The notes: a model not told the origin generated them from the sequence alone. Positions 1 through 11,929 are shown, numbered from the stretch's first letter. The stretch is DNA of 64,000 nt from Ziziphus jujuba (GCF_031755915.1 NC_083387.1:13041001-13105000); one strand, 5' to 3'. Made by a program: numbers and translations.

Positions 1-730
1 AAGGGACCGGAAAAGCATGAATGAGATGGAGAACCAGAACTAGAGAAATTGGTTTTTGAATGCAAGCAGAGGAATAATTCTATATTTCTTGTTAATAGTA
101 AATATGCCCCAATTCTATATTGCTTTTTGACTTTTATCAGGTCCAACATAGGCAATGGAAATCCATTGCTTCGAATCATAAAGAGAAGCGCATAAGGCTA
201 ATCAACCACCAACTTCCTTGGCAATTGGTAAGTCTTTGGCAGGAACACAAACAAAGGCATACAAACTAAACTATGAACCAGAAAAAGGAGGAAAATGTTC
301 TTTCTTCCTTTTTCAATTTACAACAATTCCCTCTCTTTGGGTGTACTGACATGACTATGAAATGAGTATCTATAGAACACATTTCAGACACTAATTATTC
401 AAGTGTCTTTGAAACACCAGACACTAATTTTTCTTCTTTTGCTAAAGCTCAAACACCAGAAAACTAAACTAGAATGCCTTTAGATTTACTAACAACCAGT
501 TTCACTTTTATAGAAATCAAGAAACAGAGAACAAATAACTTCTCGGAAGCATTTCATCAAACACATAGCAATCATAGATGACAAAAATTGACTATAACGG
601 CAAAGATTGACGTTCTTACCTTCCAAATTCGCAGTAGTTTCAGATATTCAAGACCTGTAGATGTAGAACACAAAATAAAGCCTTCTTCCTCGCAAATCGA
701 AGCCCTAATTTGTGCAGATAAAGATATCAA

Positions 731-856
731 ATGAAAAACGACGAAGAAGAAGAAGAAGATGGTGGCAGAGCGAAGAAGAAGAAGAAGAAGAACGCAGATG
801 AAGAAGAAGAAGAAGAAGAAGGAAAACGAACGGATCGAAGAAGAAGAACAGTACTC
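731..856. repeat. GAA-rich low-complexity tract
   Basis: Imperfect (GAA)n and GAAGAA blocks fill this stretch, giving poly-Lys/Glu frames on the plus strand and poly-Ser/Phe frames on the minus strand. These frames are artefacts of the repeat. Confidence 0.85.
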
Positions 857-861
857 ACCGG

Positions 862-1002
862 GGGTTTCAAATCGGAGAGAGGCGAAGAACGGTCCGGCGA
901 GAAATCGAAGAGAGGAGGCGAACGGTCAGGCGAGAGACACCTTCGGGTGGGAGGACGAGAACTTCTTCGAGAGAGCATGACAAAAGTGGCCAAGTGACCC
1001 AA
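862..1002 (-). other. possible first coding exon of a gene running off the left edge
   Basis: On the minus strand an ATG at 1002 opens a 47-codon Arg/Ser/Pro-rich stretch. It ends at a good donor (CCG followed by GTGAGTA) at 861. A second candidate exon lies at about 656-622, between a TACAG acceptor and a GGTAAGA donor. The amino-acid make-up would suit an organelle-targeting peptide, but I recognise no family and no downstream exon is secure. It could equally be the start of a non-coding transcript. The reading frame running beyond the donor is GAA/TTC repeat and should not be taken as protein. Confidence 0.25.
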
Positions 1003-1623
1003 GTGTTTCGATGGGTCAGGTTTGTCCCCTTCAAAGGGGATAGATTGATTAACGGGATAAGTTTATACTGTTCTCTATTTTGCTTCCTAAATATCAGATT
1101 GGGATTATAATCTGTCCTGATATGGTCAATTCCGTGTAACAAACATGGCCTAAATGGATTGTGATGGACAAAAAAGTACATACTACATGGTAGTCTAAAT
1201 GAAATATTCTTATATTTATTTTATTAAACGTTTGTGAGAAAACGTTCGATGTTGAATTTTTTTTTTTCCTACGAACTTCTTAAATCAAAAGTACATAATT
1301 ACAGCATTTTATAAAGTTTATACATTTTACATGTTAAAATTTATAAAATTTATGATTTTAAAAATAATGTGCAAATTATGTGAATTTAAAGAATAAAAAA
1401 TCTAATTACAGTAAAAAAAAAAAAAATTAACAAATCTAATTACATGAGGTCCCATTTGGTATGTAATAAAGTTTTTTTTTTCTTTTTCTTTTTCCAATCT
1501 CTGTCCCTCCTGGAATCATACAAAGTAAGTCAAAAATTGCCCAATTGAATTAAATATGCTATTGGTGTATTTTTAAAATCTGCATATGGATGTATCTTAT
1601 CACAAAAAAAAAAAATAATAATA

Positions 1624-1660
<37 letters not shown>

Positions 1661-2680
1661 TGAAAAACATGCTCAAATTTTACAGTTTATGTAACTTCTA
1701 TTTTTCTTTCAAGATATTTCATTTTATTACTGAGATTTTAATTTCTAAAAAATAATAAATAAATCTTATATGATTAGAGACTAGAAGGTAGTATATTTAT
1801 AGATTACTAACCCTAGCCTCCTAGGGTTTAATAATACATTGAACCCAATTAATGAGCTTTTTTTTATATAATGAGCTAGTTTGGAGATCCTACAGTCCAT
1901 TATTAATCAAAATTCCTGATCAATGGATCAGTTTGCTCTAAGAGCATAAATCCAACAATTTTTCTCTTGTTATGAGCAAGTCTGAGACTTTTGATATAAT
2001 CCAATGCTATTTCACTAAAAATCTACATTCAAACTCCAAGATTAAAAATTAATTGATAATATTTTATGTTAATCAATTAATTATTTATTCTTTTGATTTA
2101 TCAGTTTTTCTAACGAATTTAATGTATTGGCTAGTAACTTTTCAATATACGAGTACTGAAACATAACTAGAGGATATTTTATACGAATCCAATTTTGTAT
2201 ATTTCATAAATATTTGGTAATCAAAAAATCATTGTTCCCAATCCACCAAGATATTGGCTGTTTATAAACCTCACTTATTGATAACTTAAAAATTATAATC
2301 ACTTAATTACTCATTTATAATACACTTAGAATTAAAAAAATAATAATAATAATGTATTCAATATTGCTAGAGATTTAATTCCTTTTGTAGAAATTTATCC
2401 TAAATTAAATCTCTATTGATCCTCTCTGAATAATCATAATTAATTCTAATATTTTATAATAACCAAAATAGATTATGTCATAAAATATTGTAATTTAAAT
2501 AAAATGTCCAACTTTATTTATTAAATATGAGACAATTCATTAATTATGAGAACATACAATCATATCTTCTATGGACTAATCCATACGATCATATATTACA
2601 TAATTAATCTAAACCTTATAAGTAAAATATAATGTGCACAAACATTTTAGGAAAAGCTTCATATTATTAAATTAAAAAAA
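1003..2680. other. AT-rich intergenic stretch
   Basis: No gene is visible here. There is an A-run plus (AAT)n microsatellite at 1602-1661, several A or T homopolymers, and otherwise unique AT-rich DNA. Confidence 0.7.
1602..1661. repeat. (AAT)n microsatellite
   Basis: An A-run is followed by about 15 AAT/ATA units, uninterrupted from about 1624. Confidence 0.9.
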
Positions 2681-2689
2681 TGTAATTAC

Positions 2690-3720
2690 AACTTGCCTTG
2701 CTCTTGGAGCACGAATGTAACCAACTGTAAAGTAAGTCTAGGATCTTTTTCAGGCCCATACTATTTATGTGCTTCTCAGATGCTTACTGAGATAATTTTA
2801 GTAAAAGAGTCTATCAAATTTTCCTTAGAAGCTATCTTTATAATCACAATGTATTCTCTCTAGCCAAAATTACAGATCAAATGGTACTTCTTTTCTATGT
2901 GTTTATGTCTTTTATGACACCTAAGCTTTTTGAATTGTGCTACAATCCCATTGCTGTCATAATAAAGGGTAATGGACTGATCTACAAAATATCACCTGAA
3001 AATCCATAAGGAATTTCTTAAATTATACAGCTTCCTTTACAGTTTCGAATAAAGGCACATATTTAGTTTTAATGGTAGATTTAGCAACCCAAGTCTATTT
3101 GATTCTTTTCCAACTAATGGCTCCTCTATTACTCCCACTAGAATACGTAAGCATATAATCCTCAATTCTCCTTAGATACCTAAGTATATGTTTTACTGAA
3201 ATACAATGTTCCACTCCAAGACCTGATTGAAAAATACTCACTACTCCCGCTGCATAACACATATATGGCCTATGCATAAAATGGCATACATGAGAATGCA
3301 AACTGCCAAAGTATAAGTTTTCTTACTCACGAATTATTTCTCCTTAAAAGTTTTTAATGATTGCTCCTTAGAAATATATATTCAATGTCTGAATGATAAG
3401 AATCCCCTCTTGGAAGTCTCCAAGCCATACCTGACTAATATTTTGTCAATGTAGGAAGCTTGAGACAAAGCCAATATCTTAGTCTTTCGGTCTCTGAAAA
3501 GTTTAATTCCTAGAATATGATTAACTTCACCAAGTCTTTCATATCAAATTATTATTTCAATAATTCTTTATGCCTAATAACACTTTCACATCATTTTTAA
3601 TTAGAAGATATCATCTACGTAAAGGACTAGAAAAACTACTACTGAACTTTAAATCTTTCTACACACATATGATTTATTAGGACTTTTCTTAAAACCAAAC
3701 ATTTATATGGCCCAATCAAA
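2690..3720 (-). mobile_element. Ty1/copia pol remnant (RT end and RNase H)
   Basis: Translated on the minus strand, with many stops and frame changes, the stretch follows the end of copia polyprotein. A reverse-transcriptase piece around 3600-3620 holds the VDD-type catalytic context. Next, at 3110-3300, come residues like GVVSIFQSGLG and HILRYLRR, matching the copia connection region (normally a Lys-His-W...ILRYL motif). RNase H follows at 2700-3110, with the order found in copia RNase H ends (CDN-like, then HKRHKHIE-like, then DPFTK-like positions). No LTR is recognisable on either side. It is an old, truncated insertion and codes for nothing functional. Confidence 0.8.
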
Positions 3721-5940
3721 ACTTGATATTTCATAACCTAAATGTTTGCTTAAGTTCATAAATTGACTTATGCAACTTGTATAGCATATATTATTGGCCT
3801 TTTGATATAAACCCTTCTTGTTACTACGTATATATGTCTTCTTTTTGTTCTATTTTTTTTCTTTGTTTGGGTAATTTTTTTCCCCCTCCACATTAAATAA
3901 GTATACGCTTTAATGAACAATAACAAAAATCCAAAGTGCTTCTCAAAATAAAATAAGGCATGAAAGGCATACATCCCAAGTTAACCTCCCAAATTTGATA
4001 ATATTAATCCTAATTTAAGGGGTTAGGTCTTGAATTCAATCAAGGCTATAATTTAGGTGGGGCCAATGGGCTAAAACCACAGTGCTTGTCTGGATGTCTC
4101 TTTAAGAGTGGTATGCTCAGCATGATGCGCTCTGCCCATCTGTCAATGGGCTCATGAGAGACCCTTCAAGTCCATTATAATTTTCTTTATTCTTTTTTTT
4201 TTTTAAATAGTTTTTGGAGAAAATACCATGTAGAATTTGTGGGCAAGGCTTTTTCTCTTGGCAGAAAGATTCTTGGGCCCTACTTGCCGTTGACGATGAG
4301 AGAGAAAGAGAGAGAGAGAAGTAGATCTTCACGCTTGTGGATGTGGGGAGAGGAATTGTAATTTGAAAATCTAATTTAGGTTTGATTTTTGGAGATAAAA
4401 GAAGATACGTTTGGAGTTGTGTCAATCGTTGATTTGAAATGACTAATAGATGCTTCCAAAAAATAATTACATTTCTAGCTTAGGGAAGAAAGTTCTTTGC
4501 CATAAGCTACAAATTGAAGACTTTTTTTTTTTTTTTCCTCTTAAATTTTAATTTTAACTTTTTTCTTTTTAAATAGTCGTGGGACTTGCACAAAATTTTT
4601 GATAGGCCCAAAACAAATACATGATACTGTTAATGGAAAGCGGGCTGCCATGTATTTATTTGCACTCTTGCAAAAATAACATAAAACGTATGTGAAAGAA
4701 AGAATCCAATAAGGAGCTCCAAGGATTCTCCTTTTTTTTTTTTGGGTGAATGAAGCAAGCTCCAAGTATTATATTTATATATACACTAGGAGTCCCCAAT
4801 TAGAGATTTTGTATTTGATGTGGCACATATATAAAAGCCATCACAGACAAAAAGGATCGATAATTCCACCAAAAAAACATTTTGCACCATACTTTCGAGG
4901 AAAAAGAAAACCGTATATTGATGAATGTGAAATCATTAAGAGAATAAAAATAAAAATAAACAGAAGTTAAAAGTTTTTAACTTTAATATAACATAATTAT
5001 GGGGAAAAAATGCATAACACAAAAGAGAAAAAAATATAGATATTTTTAATATAAGTTAAAAATATTCATTTTAAAAATATTTAAATCATTCACTTTATTC
5101 CGTTAAAAACATTTAAATATGTTTTTTAACTTATATGAACGCGCGTGCAAAATTCATTTTTGTTTCCATTCTATTTATATAGTAATAGTAGAACTTAAAT
5201 CGTTACAACAAATGAAAAAATAAAGACAGAAAGGCAGAAGTAGAATTCGAATAACAATCAAAATATCACTTAAAAAATTAATTTAAAAAACTTAAATACA
5301 TCTTTTATCAGCACAACTTTTTTTCTTTTCTTTTTTTTTTTTTTGGGGGGGATTTTTGGGAAAACAAATTTCAAATGTAAAACAATTAACCAGGCGAGTA
5401 TGGGTAATTAGCTTAAGGAAGTAGCTGAGCTGAGCCGCCAAAAAAAAAAAAAAAAAAAGGACTAGAACCTCATACACACTATTTGGAAGCACGTTGGAGG
5501 CAGTGCCAAAAAAGTGAGAAAACTGCATAGAGCCTGAGAGAGAAGCTTTCTCAACGTAGCGCATTGGTGATTTTTTTTTTTTTTTTTTTAAATCCCTAAC
5601 AAAATTTACAGGTGTTTGCCATGCTGAACCCATTCCTCTCGATGCCACACACGTTAGATAAATGCCTAAATACCCCCCCGTTTCCATTTTTTTTTTTTTT
5701 TTTCATTTTCAATATAAATAATCAAAAATTCAAACCCAATTTTATAAAGGAATAGTCCTCCAACATATTAAAAATAACACCTTTTTTAACCCTCTTTTAC
5801 CATTTTATGAACTGATTCTTCCTTTGTCCTTTTATTTTTCCTCCTAAAATGTCCTGTAATTTTAAGATGAAAGTACCAAATTCAGCAAGCTTCCAGGAAG
5901 AAACCTCATCCGTATTCCCAAAAAGTGACGTTTTGAAAAA
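3721..5940. other. intergenic stretch, no gene seen
   Basis: AT-rich sequence with long T or A runs (for example 4189-4203, 5331-5344, 5442-5458, 5573-5589, 5688-5702) and a GA run at 4299-4318. Reading frames here are short and homopolymer-driven. The part just below 5948 is presumably the 3' UTR and terminator of the minus-strand bHLH gene. Confidence 0.6.
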
Positions 5941-5947
5941 TTTCCAG

Positions 5948-7508
5948 TCACTGCTTCGTTGATAATGAAACCACATCATTGGACATAGCGGGTGACCAAA
6001 AATCAGCACCGTTGTCGTTTGCCACATGTACTGTGCATTCCACTGGGACCAGGCAAAGTCCTCTACTCCTCAGCTCCTTCCTAGCTTTTCCTCCATCACC
6101 ATTTTCACCGCCCTCACTTTCCTATCCAATTCAAAGCCCCACAATGCCAAGAAACAAAACAAAGAAACCCTGAAATCAGGAACTTTTGCCACACAAAGAA
6201 ATACTGTATTGTCACGGTTCAATTGTTTGAGCCAATGATCAAAAGTCCTAATTTTTCACAGGTCCGCCATTGACGAATCTGGCAAAATCTCAACCGTCCA
6301 AATACCATGTGGGACCCGCTTGGTAAAATTTCACTATTTCAGGTGACAGACAAGAACAAAAAAAGGAGAGGAAAAACAAAAAAAAAAAAAAAAAGACTTT
6401 TGCCGTAATTGGAGAGATGGGAAAGTTAAAATTCTATATTATCCTAAAATGCATCTAAAAAGTTGTCTTTGACATACACACTTACAGGTAAAGAAGCCAG
6501 CCGTTGCAGATAAGGCGAGCACAAGACCTGAACTTGGTCTTGGAGGAATTTGATATAGCCCATGGCTTCGTGAAGCACAGATGCTGTATCAGTCTGCACC
6601 CAAAATAAAGAAATTCCAATTCCCCATGAATTTTCAGACTACCACGAAAATTAGCCTAAGAAATTCAAACAGTATTACATATTTTTCAATGCTGAAAGAT
6701 TAATATGTAGAAATCAACTTTGAGTAGTGCTAGTTTATTATTGCAATTGAACCTTGCCAAAAGGTGAAACCAGTTGCTGCAATGCCGCAATTCGTTCTCC
6801 AAGCTTCTCCTTCCTCTATGATTAGGAGCAAACCTTATTTGATTATAAATTCAAGCAAGAAAAAACAAACCCAGAAAAAAAATATGGCATGGAGTATATA
6901 TGTGGCAGAAAGGGACATGCAAATTATCCATCGTTGAATTTCCTAACCTTCGCAGGGATGGTCGTTGTTGGGTTTTCCGTTTTGGTCCTTTTAGAGGTTT
7001 TCTGACTAGCCATCACATATGTGGTCATGGCGCTTGTAGATTGAACCGATTCTTGATCCCACCCATTTCTCTTTTTCTGCTAAATTTGTTAACCATTTAT
7101 CAAAACAAAAACAAAAAAAAAACAAAAAAACACTTTCCAATAAGTATAAAATACCCAAAAAAGAAGAAAGAAAAGAGTAACACCGACGTTGGGTTTAGAC
7201 AAAGTGTTGACGCTGAGTCGGTTGCTAGACGAAGTAGACGATGAATCGCTGCAAGTGACACCCGATTTCTGAGAAGTCCTTGTAGTATCAGAAAAAACCA
7301 GGTCTTCATTGTACTGGTAGTTTCCAAAACAGAGCATTTTGGGTGGTTTCTCAGCAGCAGAGAAAGCAGAGGAAGAAGCAAAGTTGAAAGACTGGTTAAC
7401 ATCAAGACCCACGACCGAAGAATCATCGTCAGCAAACAGCAACTGAGAGAAATTAGTACCCGCTGTGACAGCCAAATGGTCCCTGTCAAAACCATCGTTT
7501 TCCGCCAT
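5948..7508 (-). CDS. bHLH transcription factor, bHLH113-like (five exons)
   Basis: Five exons on the minus strand, all phase 0: 7508-7182, 7076-6948, 6815-6753, 6593-6486 and 6121-5948, giving 266 residues. That is about the size I know for Arabidopsis bHLH113. The start is the ATG at 7508 (MAENDG), because the frame upstream reads as hydrophobic leader DNA. Residues 1-109 are a Ser/Asp-rich region containing [12 protein letters not shown] and [11 protein letters not shown]. The basic and helix-loop-helix part spans about residues 138-200 (KRTKTENP, then [16 protein letters not shown], then [18 protein letters not shown]). The last exon holds the subfamily tail [15 protein letters not shown] and ADFWSPA. 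The His and Glu that normally read an E-box are not evident in my hand alignment, so it may act through dimers or another site. Nuclear role is inferred from the family. No frameshift or stop is seen. Confidence 0.88.
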
Positions 7509-7708
7509 TAAAAGCCCCCCTTCAACTTCTCGAACCCAAAAGCCAGCAAAATCCGAAACGTTTCTGAGCAGATTAGAGATAGGACCACAGATGAATGAGC
7601 GAGTAACAGAAAGAGAAAGCGATATTGAAAGGAAGAAACTTACAGGAGAAAACAACGGAAGCTTCTGTCATGGTATACCGTGTGTCCGGCTGATAGAGAT
7701 GTGTGACA

Positions 7709-7710
<2 letters not shown>

Positions 7711-7741
<31 letters not shown>
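7711..7741. repeat. (GA)n microsatellite in the presumed 5' leader of the bHLH gene
   Basis: An uninterrupted GA repeat of 31 bases lies about 200 bases upstream of the bHLH start codon. On the sense strand of that gene it reads as a CT tract. CT/GA tracts are common in plant core promoters and 5' UTRs. Confidence 0.85.
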
Positions 7742-7744
<3 letters not shown>

Positions 7745-7749
7745 CTGAC

Positions 7750-9335
7750 TTAATTTCTGTTTGGTTTTTGTGTTTTTATTTATTTTTTTCTCGGGTACAG
7801 TATGTGTGTGTGTGCTGGGTAGTGGGAGAGGATGGCACTGTCAAGAAGTGGTTTTTGGTTTACTGTAGCCGTTTTCAATGCCAATGAATTGTGTTGGGCT
7901 CAGCAGGGTGACTGCTGGGCTTTCCAAAGCTTGGCTTTGGTTTTCGGCATTTCTCAGTCAAACCCACCTAACCCCGAGAAAACCGTGGTTTAGTCATCCA
8001 ACGCAATGCCCCAACGGCAACACCAAACCGAAATTTTTCCTTCCCTTCCGTCATCACCCCCATTGTCCTTCTGCATGCATATATTGATTGTACACTCCAC
8101 GCGCTATATCATACACGCCCGCTGATGGACTGGCAAATATATCGTTCTTTGTTTGTGGGGGACCCCGTGTTTGATTAATTTGAGCGCGTGGGAAAGACCC
8201 TCCGTTTTTTCTATCTTCGGCAAAACTGATGGCTTTCTTCTTCTCGTCCATGTGGCAACTTTCCTTGGAAACAAACGCCTTGTACATTCTATCAGTGAAA
8301 CCCGCCTTGTGGTTCCCATGCCCACCTGATTATCAGTTGCACAAGCAAAGCATATTAATAGTGGTAAATTTTGGAATCGCTGTTGACGCGTCGCACTGGC
8401 AAAAGCTTTTTGTATGCTATCGTAATACAGGTGACGTCGTGATTAAACATCAATATATATATATATATATATTGTTTTGTACATTTGTGATCAGCCTGTT
8501 TTGATTGATGTACAAAATTATATATAATTGAAAATTTTTACTAAGCAGATACTTGCACTTTTCTTTGAGGTTATTAACTGCTATGATTATGTATTGAGTA
8601 AATAATTTATATGGGGTGAACAAGAAAATATAAATTGTAATTAAATACACCTTATTTTCTTAACCTTTACTTGTTTTGAGAAACCGGGAAAAAGTAATTG
8701 AAAAATCGGTGAGAAAATCGAAAATCCTCCTAGTGCAGAGCAATGACATGATCGTGGAATGGTTATTAATAGCTGGCGGAGAAGAAAGAGAAAGGACACG
8801 TGATCAACACGTGGCAGCTTCTTTAAATGAAGGAGACACGCGGGAAAATTCTATGGAGGTTCGGTGGGACACGACAGTCAAAATCCCTTTCCCGACAATT
8901 GCTTTCATCGCTTGCTGCGTCCTACGACACCTCGTCGCTCAAAGCGCAATTCTGCATCTCTCTTTCTTACTCTCTCACCAGCCAATTTCTGGTGCTCGTG
9001 AACACCCCTGTTCTTTCATTATTTTACTCATATGCCATGGACTATCAAATAATCCAAAAATTACGGTAAAAATTTAAGATGAAATCCGTTCGTATACGGA
9101 TTCATATTAAAATTTGATATTTATAAAAAAATGTATTATATATTTTAAAAAAATATCAATTTTAATATGGATCGATGGATAGCATAATAATCTTTTTCAA
9201 TAATTAAAATCTCATATGGAAAATGTAAACGATTAATAAGTATCACTGGTACCAGTATGGTTTGGTGAAGATAGTGCAGTCTTTGATTTTATTTATCATC
9301 CGACGAGGCCAAAATAAAAAGAAAACTAGATAAAA

Positions 9336-9340
<5 letters not shown>
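7750..9340. other. intergenic stretch upstream of the bHLH gene
   Basis: No convincing gene. The stretch includes the presumed promoter of the minus-strand bHLH gene, an AT dinucleotide run at 8452-8473 and two G-boxes (listed separately). The 133-codon open frame at 8676-9077 has no recognisable protein features. Confidence 0.55.
8797..8813. promoter_or_regulatory. pair of G-box (CACGTG) motifs
   Basis: Perfect palindromes CACGTG at 8797-8802 and 8808-8813 start 11 bases apart, about one helical turn. They lie about 1.3 kb upstream of the bHLH start at 7508. The second continues as CACGTGGC, an ABRE-like core. ACGT cores bind bZIP and bHLH proteins. That they regulate the bHLH gene is inference from position only. 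Confidence 0.4.
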
Positions 9341-9366
<26 letters not shown>

Positions 9367-9367
9367 C

Positions 9368-10394
9368 ATGAAGCACTCTGCCATTATTTTCAACAAGATA
9401 GGAAAGGGCGATAAGTGCTGTGTTCTTTGCGAAGCAGAGGTTGCAACGTCATTTCACATCTTCAAGGAGTGTCATAGTATTCGAAGGCTTGCCTTTGCAA
9501 GCAATTGGGGTTGTAGGCTTGACTGGTGGAAAGTCTCAAACATTGATGATCTTATTGATTTTTGCATAGACCTTAATCCTGAAGCTTGTTTCCAGAGCAT
9601 GGAAGGAAGAACAATTACAATCTTCCCTGCCACACTTATGTATGCTGCCTAGAACCATAGAAATGAAAAGATATTTTCCAAGAACTCCTCAAGTACGGAC
9701 TTAGTGTTTCATTTTAATGGGTTGGTGGAAGAGTTCCTGGCTTTAGGGGAAGAAGGAAAAGATCCCTCCCAAATTCTTAAGGAAAGTTGGAATGCCCCAC
9801 CGGAAGACTGGTGGAAGATTAATGTGGACTCTGCTTTCGTCAATGGCCAAGTAGGAACTGCTTTTGTTACCAAGGTTTGTAAAGGAAATCTTCTTTTTCT
9901 TGCTTCAAAGTTGGTTAGCTGTAATTCTCCGTTTGAAGTCGAACTTAAGGCTATTGTTTGGGCAGCAACTATGGCAGCAGATTAGAAATGGGACAAGATT
10001 TGCTGGTCATTTGACTCGACTTTGGTTGTCAAAGGCATCACTAATCAGGAGAATCCTGCAGCCTGGTCTATCAGAAATGATTTCAGGAGAATCCTGCAGC
10101 CTGGTCTATCAGAAATGATTTCATTCTTCTTAGGTCTTTATTTACCAACTTCAACTGGTCTATCTCTTGGACTCAAGTTCGTTCAATAATGTTGCAGATA
10201 TGCTTGCAAAAAAAGCCTTGCATGACAACATGCTGTTTGACAGTAATGGTACTTTAGACTACCTTTCAAGAGACCTTTTGAACATTTTGGCTACCGACAT
10301 GCTTGGAGGTGGCCTCTCTTTGTAATTCCTCCATTTTGGAGGCTTTTTGTGCTTGTGGCAATGAATTTCTATTTTATCAAAATGAAGCACTCTG
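9368..10394 (+). mobile_element. 5'-truncated LINE (L1-like) with target-site duplications
   Basis: The plus strand encodes, in broken frames, the C-terminal end of a plant LINE ORF2. A Cys-rich zf-RVT segment lies at 9368-9649 (CCVLCEAEVATSFHIFKEC). An RNase H domain lies at 9790-10000 (WWKINVDSAF, then FEVELKAIVWAA). A tail follows to about 10325 (NNVADMLAKKAL-like). The 3' end ATTTTATCAAAA is typical of plant LINE tails. The 13-mer ATGAAGCACTCTG occurs at 9368-9380 and again at 10382-10394, flanking the element as a target-site duplication. An A-run at 9341-9366 sits directly before the left copy, fitting the A-rich targets of L1 endonuclease. The reverse transcriptase proper is missing, so it was dead on arrival. 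Confidence 0.75.
10045..10120 (+). repeat. 38-bp tandem duplication inside the LINE
   Basis: Two adjacent, essentially identical copies with a period of 38 bases (each contains GAGAATCCTGCAGCC) start at 10045 and 10083. A 38-base unit shifts the RNase H frame, adding to its decay. Confidence 0.85.
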
Positions 10395-10893
10395 GCAACC
10401 CAATAGCTGGAAATGGGAGACTGACATTCCCATTTATGCAGAGTGCTTTAGTCCTAACCAAACTATGGGTTGTGGATTCTAAATATTTGTCAAACCCGAA
10501 TCCCCGGGCTATGCCATTAATGTGGAGGTATAATTTAAATCCAACACTCAAAAAGTTATTTTATAGAATTGCATGCTTTATTTTAATTTGTATAATAACT
10601 ACAGATAATTTTTTTTTGGATGAATAATAACTATTGATAATTTGGTTTATATTACATGCGATAAGCATTATATATATATATATATATATATACATCTCTA
10701 TCAAATCCTGATTTAGAAGCTTTATCAGATAAATTCCCATTGATCAATCTTATTACATATCTTGGTTTCCGTCTCATTGATTAAACAACTTTATAGACTC
10801 CTTGAATTTAAATAGTGATATGGGCAACAATGCTTCTGTTAGCATTTCAGTCATTGAGTGCAATTAGCCTACCACAATATCCAACAAGCCAGT

Positions 10894-10983
10894 GACATAA
10901 ATAAATAAGCATATAACTAAATGGTTCCAAATCCGATCGACATAAATAAATAAGCCTATAACTAAATGGTTCCAAATCCGATC
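10894..10983. repeat. 45-bp tandem duplication
   Basis: Two near-identical 45-base units at 10894-10938 and 10939-10983 begin GACATAAATAAATAAGC and end in CCAAATCCGATC. They differ at one internal base. Nothing suggests a function. Confidence 0.9.
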
Positions 10984-11555
10984 AAGAAATATCTATCCAA
11001 ATGTAGACTTCTTTGACAACCCAAAACACAAATTTAAGAACAATGATGTTAGAATGCTAAAGTTACTAAATTTTGTCTACCAAATAAGGTAGCAGATTGT
11101 TATTGGATTCACATTCCATAAATTTATAATTTAGCTTCGTACCAGCCCCTAATTTCAGTCACATCATTTGCCAAACAAAATTTGGTGAAAAAGATTTGAT
11201 GACCCTAGCCCATACCGAAAGCAAAATATGTAAGCCCACTAAAAGAAGAGCACAGGAATATTGATGAGCAATGCCATAGACATAATTTATAATTCGTAAA
11301 TTAGAATTACAAAGATGAAAGATCAAAATTTGTATACCCGTAGTCATCAACTGTACCATGAAGTCTCCACCATCTCTTCCAAATAAATAATTAGGAGAAA
11401 AAAAAAATAACAATAACAAAAACTAAAACTTTATTTGATTAGAAACTTTCTGTCAACTACACTACAAATAAAGCTCACACTCACAAAACAAGAAATGTAC
11501 GTCCGCCAGTACCGTTCGGGCATTACGACAAACAGTTGGCAGACATGTACAGGCG

Positions 11556-11929
11556 CTAATTGCAGCAAACCTCCTTCAGCTTATCAGCTGCGGATTGATC
11601 AACAGAGTACTGCAATGGCAAGAAAACCCCAAATTGGTTCGAGAAATCAAAATCTAAAATATTCAGCGAAGAAGATAAATTCATACCAATATACACGAAA
11701 AATAAACAAGTTGAGAGAGGGGAGGAAGCGGAACCTTATTGAGAACCCAGATGGAATGGTTGTAGGCCCTGTGGAAGAGCTCCTCGAGGGCTATGGAATC
11801 GTTGGCGTCGACTTCTCTGTAATTGACGAAGTTCTCGCGGGCATACTTGGCGTAGTAAGGCCTGGTGTCCTTGGGCAAGCGCCGAACCAACCTCAGAATC
11901 TCACCGTAGATTCTTAACGCTTTCTCCAT
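11556..11929 (-). CDS. LYR-motif (Complex1_LYR) family protein, two exons
   Basis: Exon 1 is 11929-11735 (65 codons, ending NK before a GTTCCG donor) and exon 2 is 11609-11556 (17 codons and TAG, after a TTGCAG acceptor). Together they encode 82 residues. The sequence MEKALRIYGEILRLV, then LPKDTRPYYAKYARENF and SIALEELFHRAYNHSIWVL, fits the small LYR proteins. These bind acyl-carrier protein and help assemble mitochondrial Fe-S or respiratory complexes. I believe it matches an Arabidopsis LYR protein annotated in Fe/S cluster biogenesis. The tripeptide itself reads IYG rather than LYR, while the following LR and the YARENF Phe are kept. The start at 11929 is chosen over an in-frame ATG at 12112 because residues upstream do not look like the family. 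Mitochondrial location is from family knowledge. Confidence 0.85.

Noticed and set aside
727..1002. 91-codon minus-strand and 88-codon plus-strand frames
   Set aside because: Mostly products of the GAA/TTC repeat; only the part above 862 is considered, as a weak exon candidate.
7089..7655. 188-codon minus-strand frame as a full protein
   Set aside because: Both ends are non-coding: the start is upstream leader and the end is intron. Only 7508-7182 is bHLH exon 1.
8676..9077. 133-codon plus-strand frame
   Set aside because: Overlaps another frame of similar length, has no domain signs and contains promoter-like motifs.
11435..11917. 160-codon plus-strand frame
   Set aside because: It is the antisense shadow of the LYR gene, whose minus-strand frame matches a known family.
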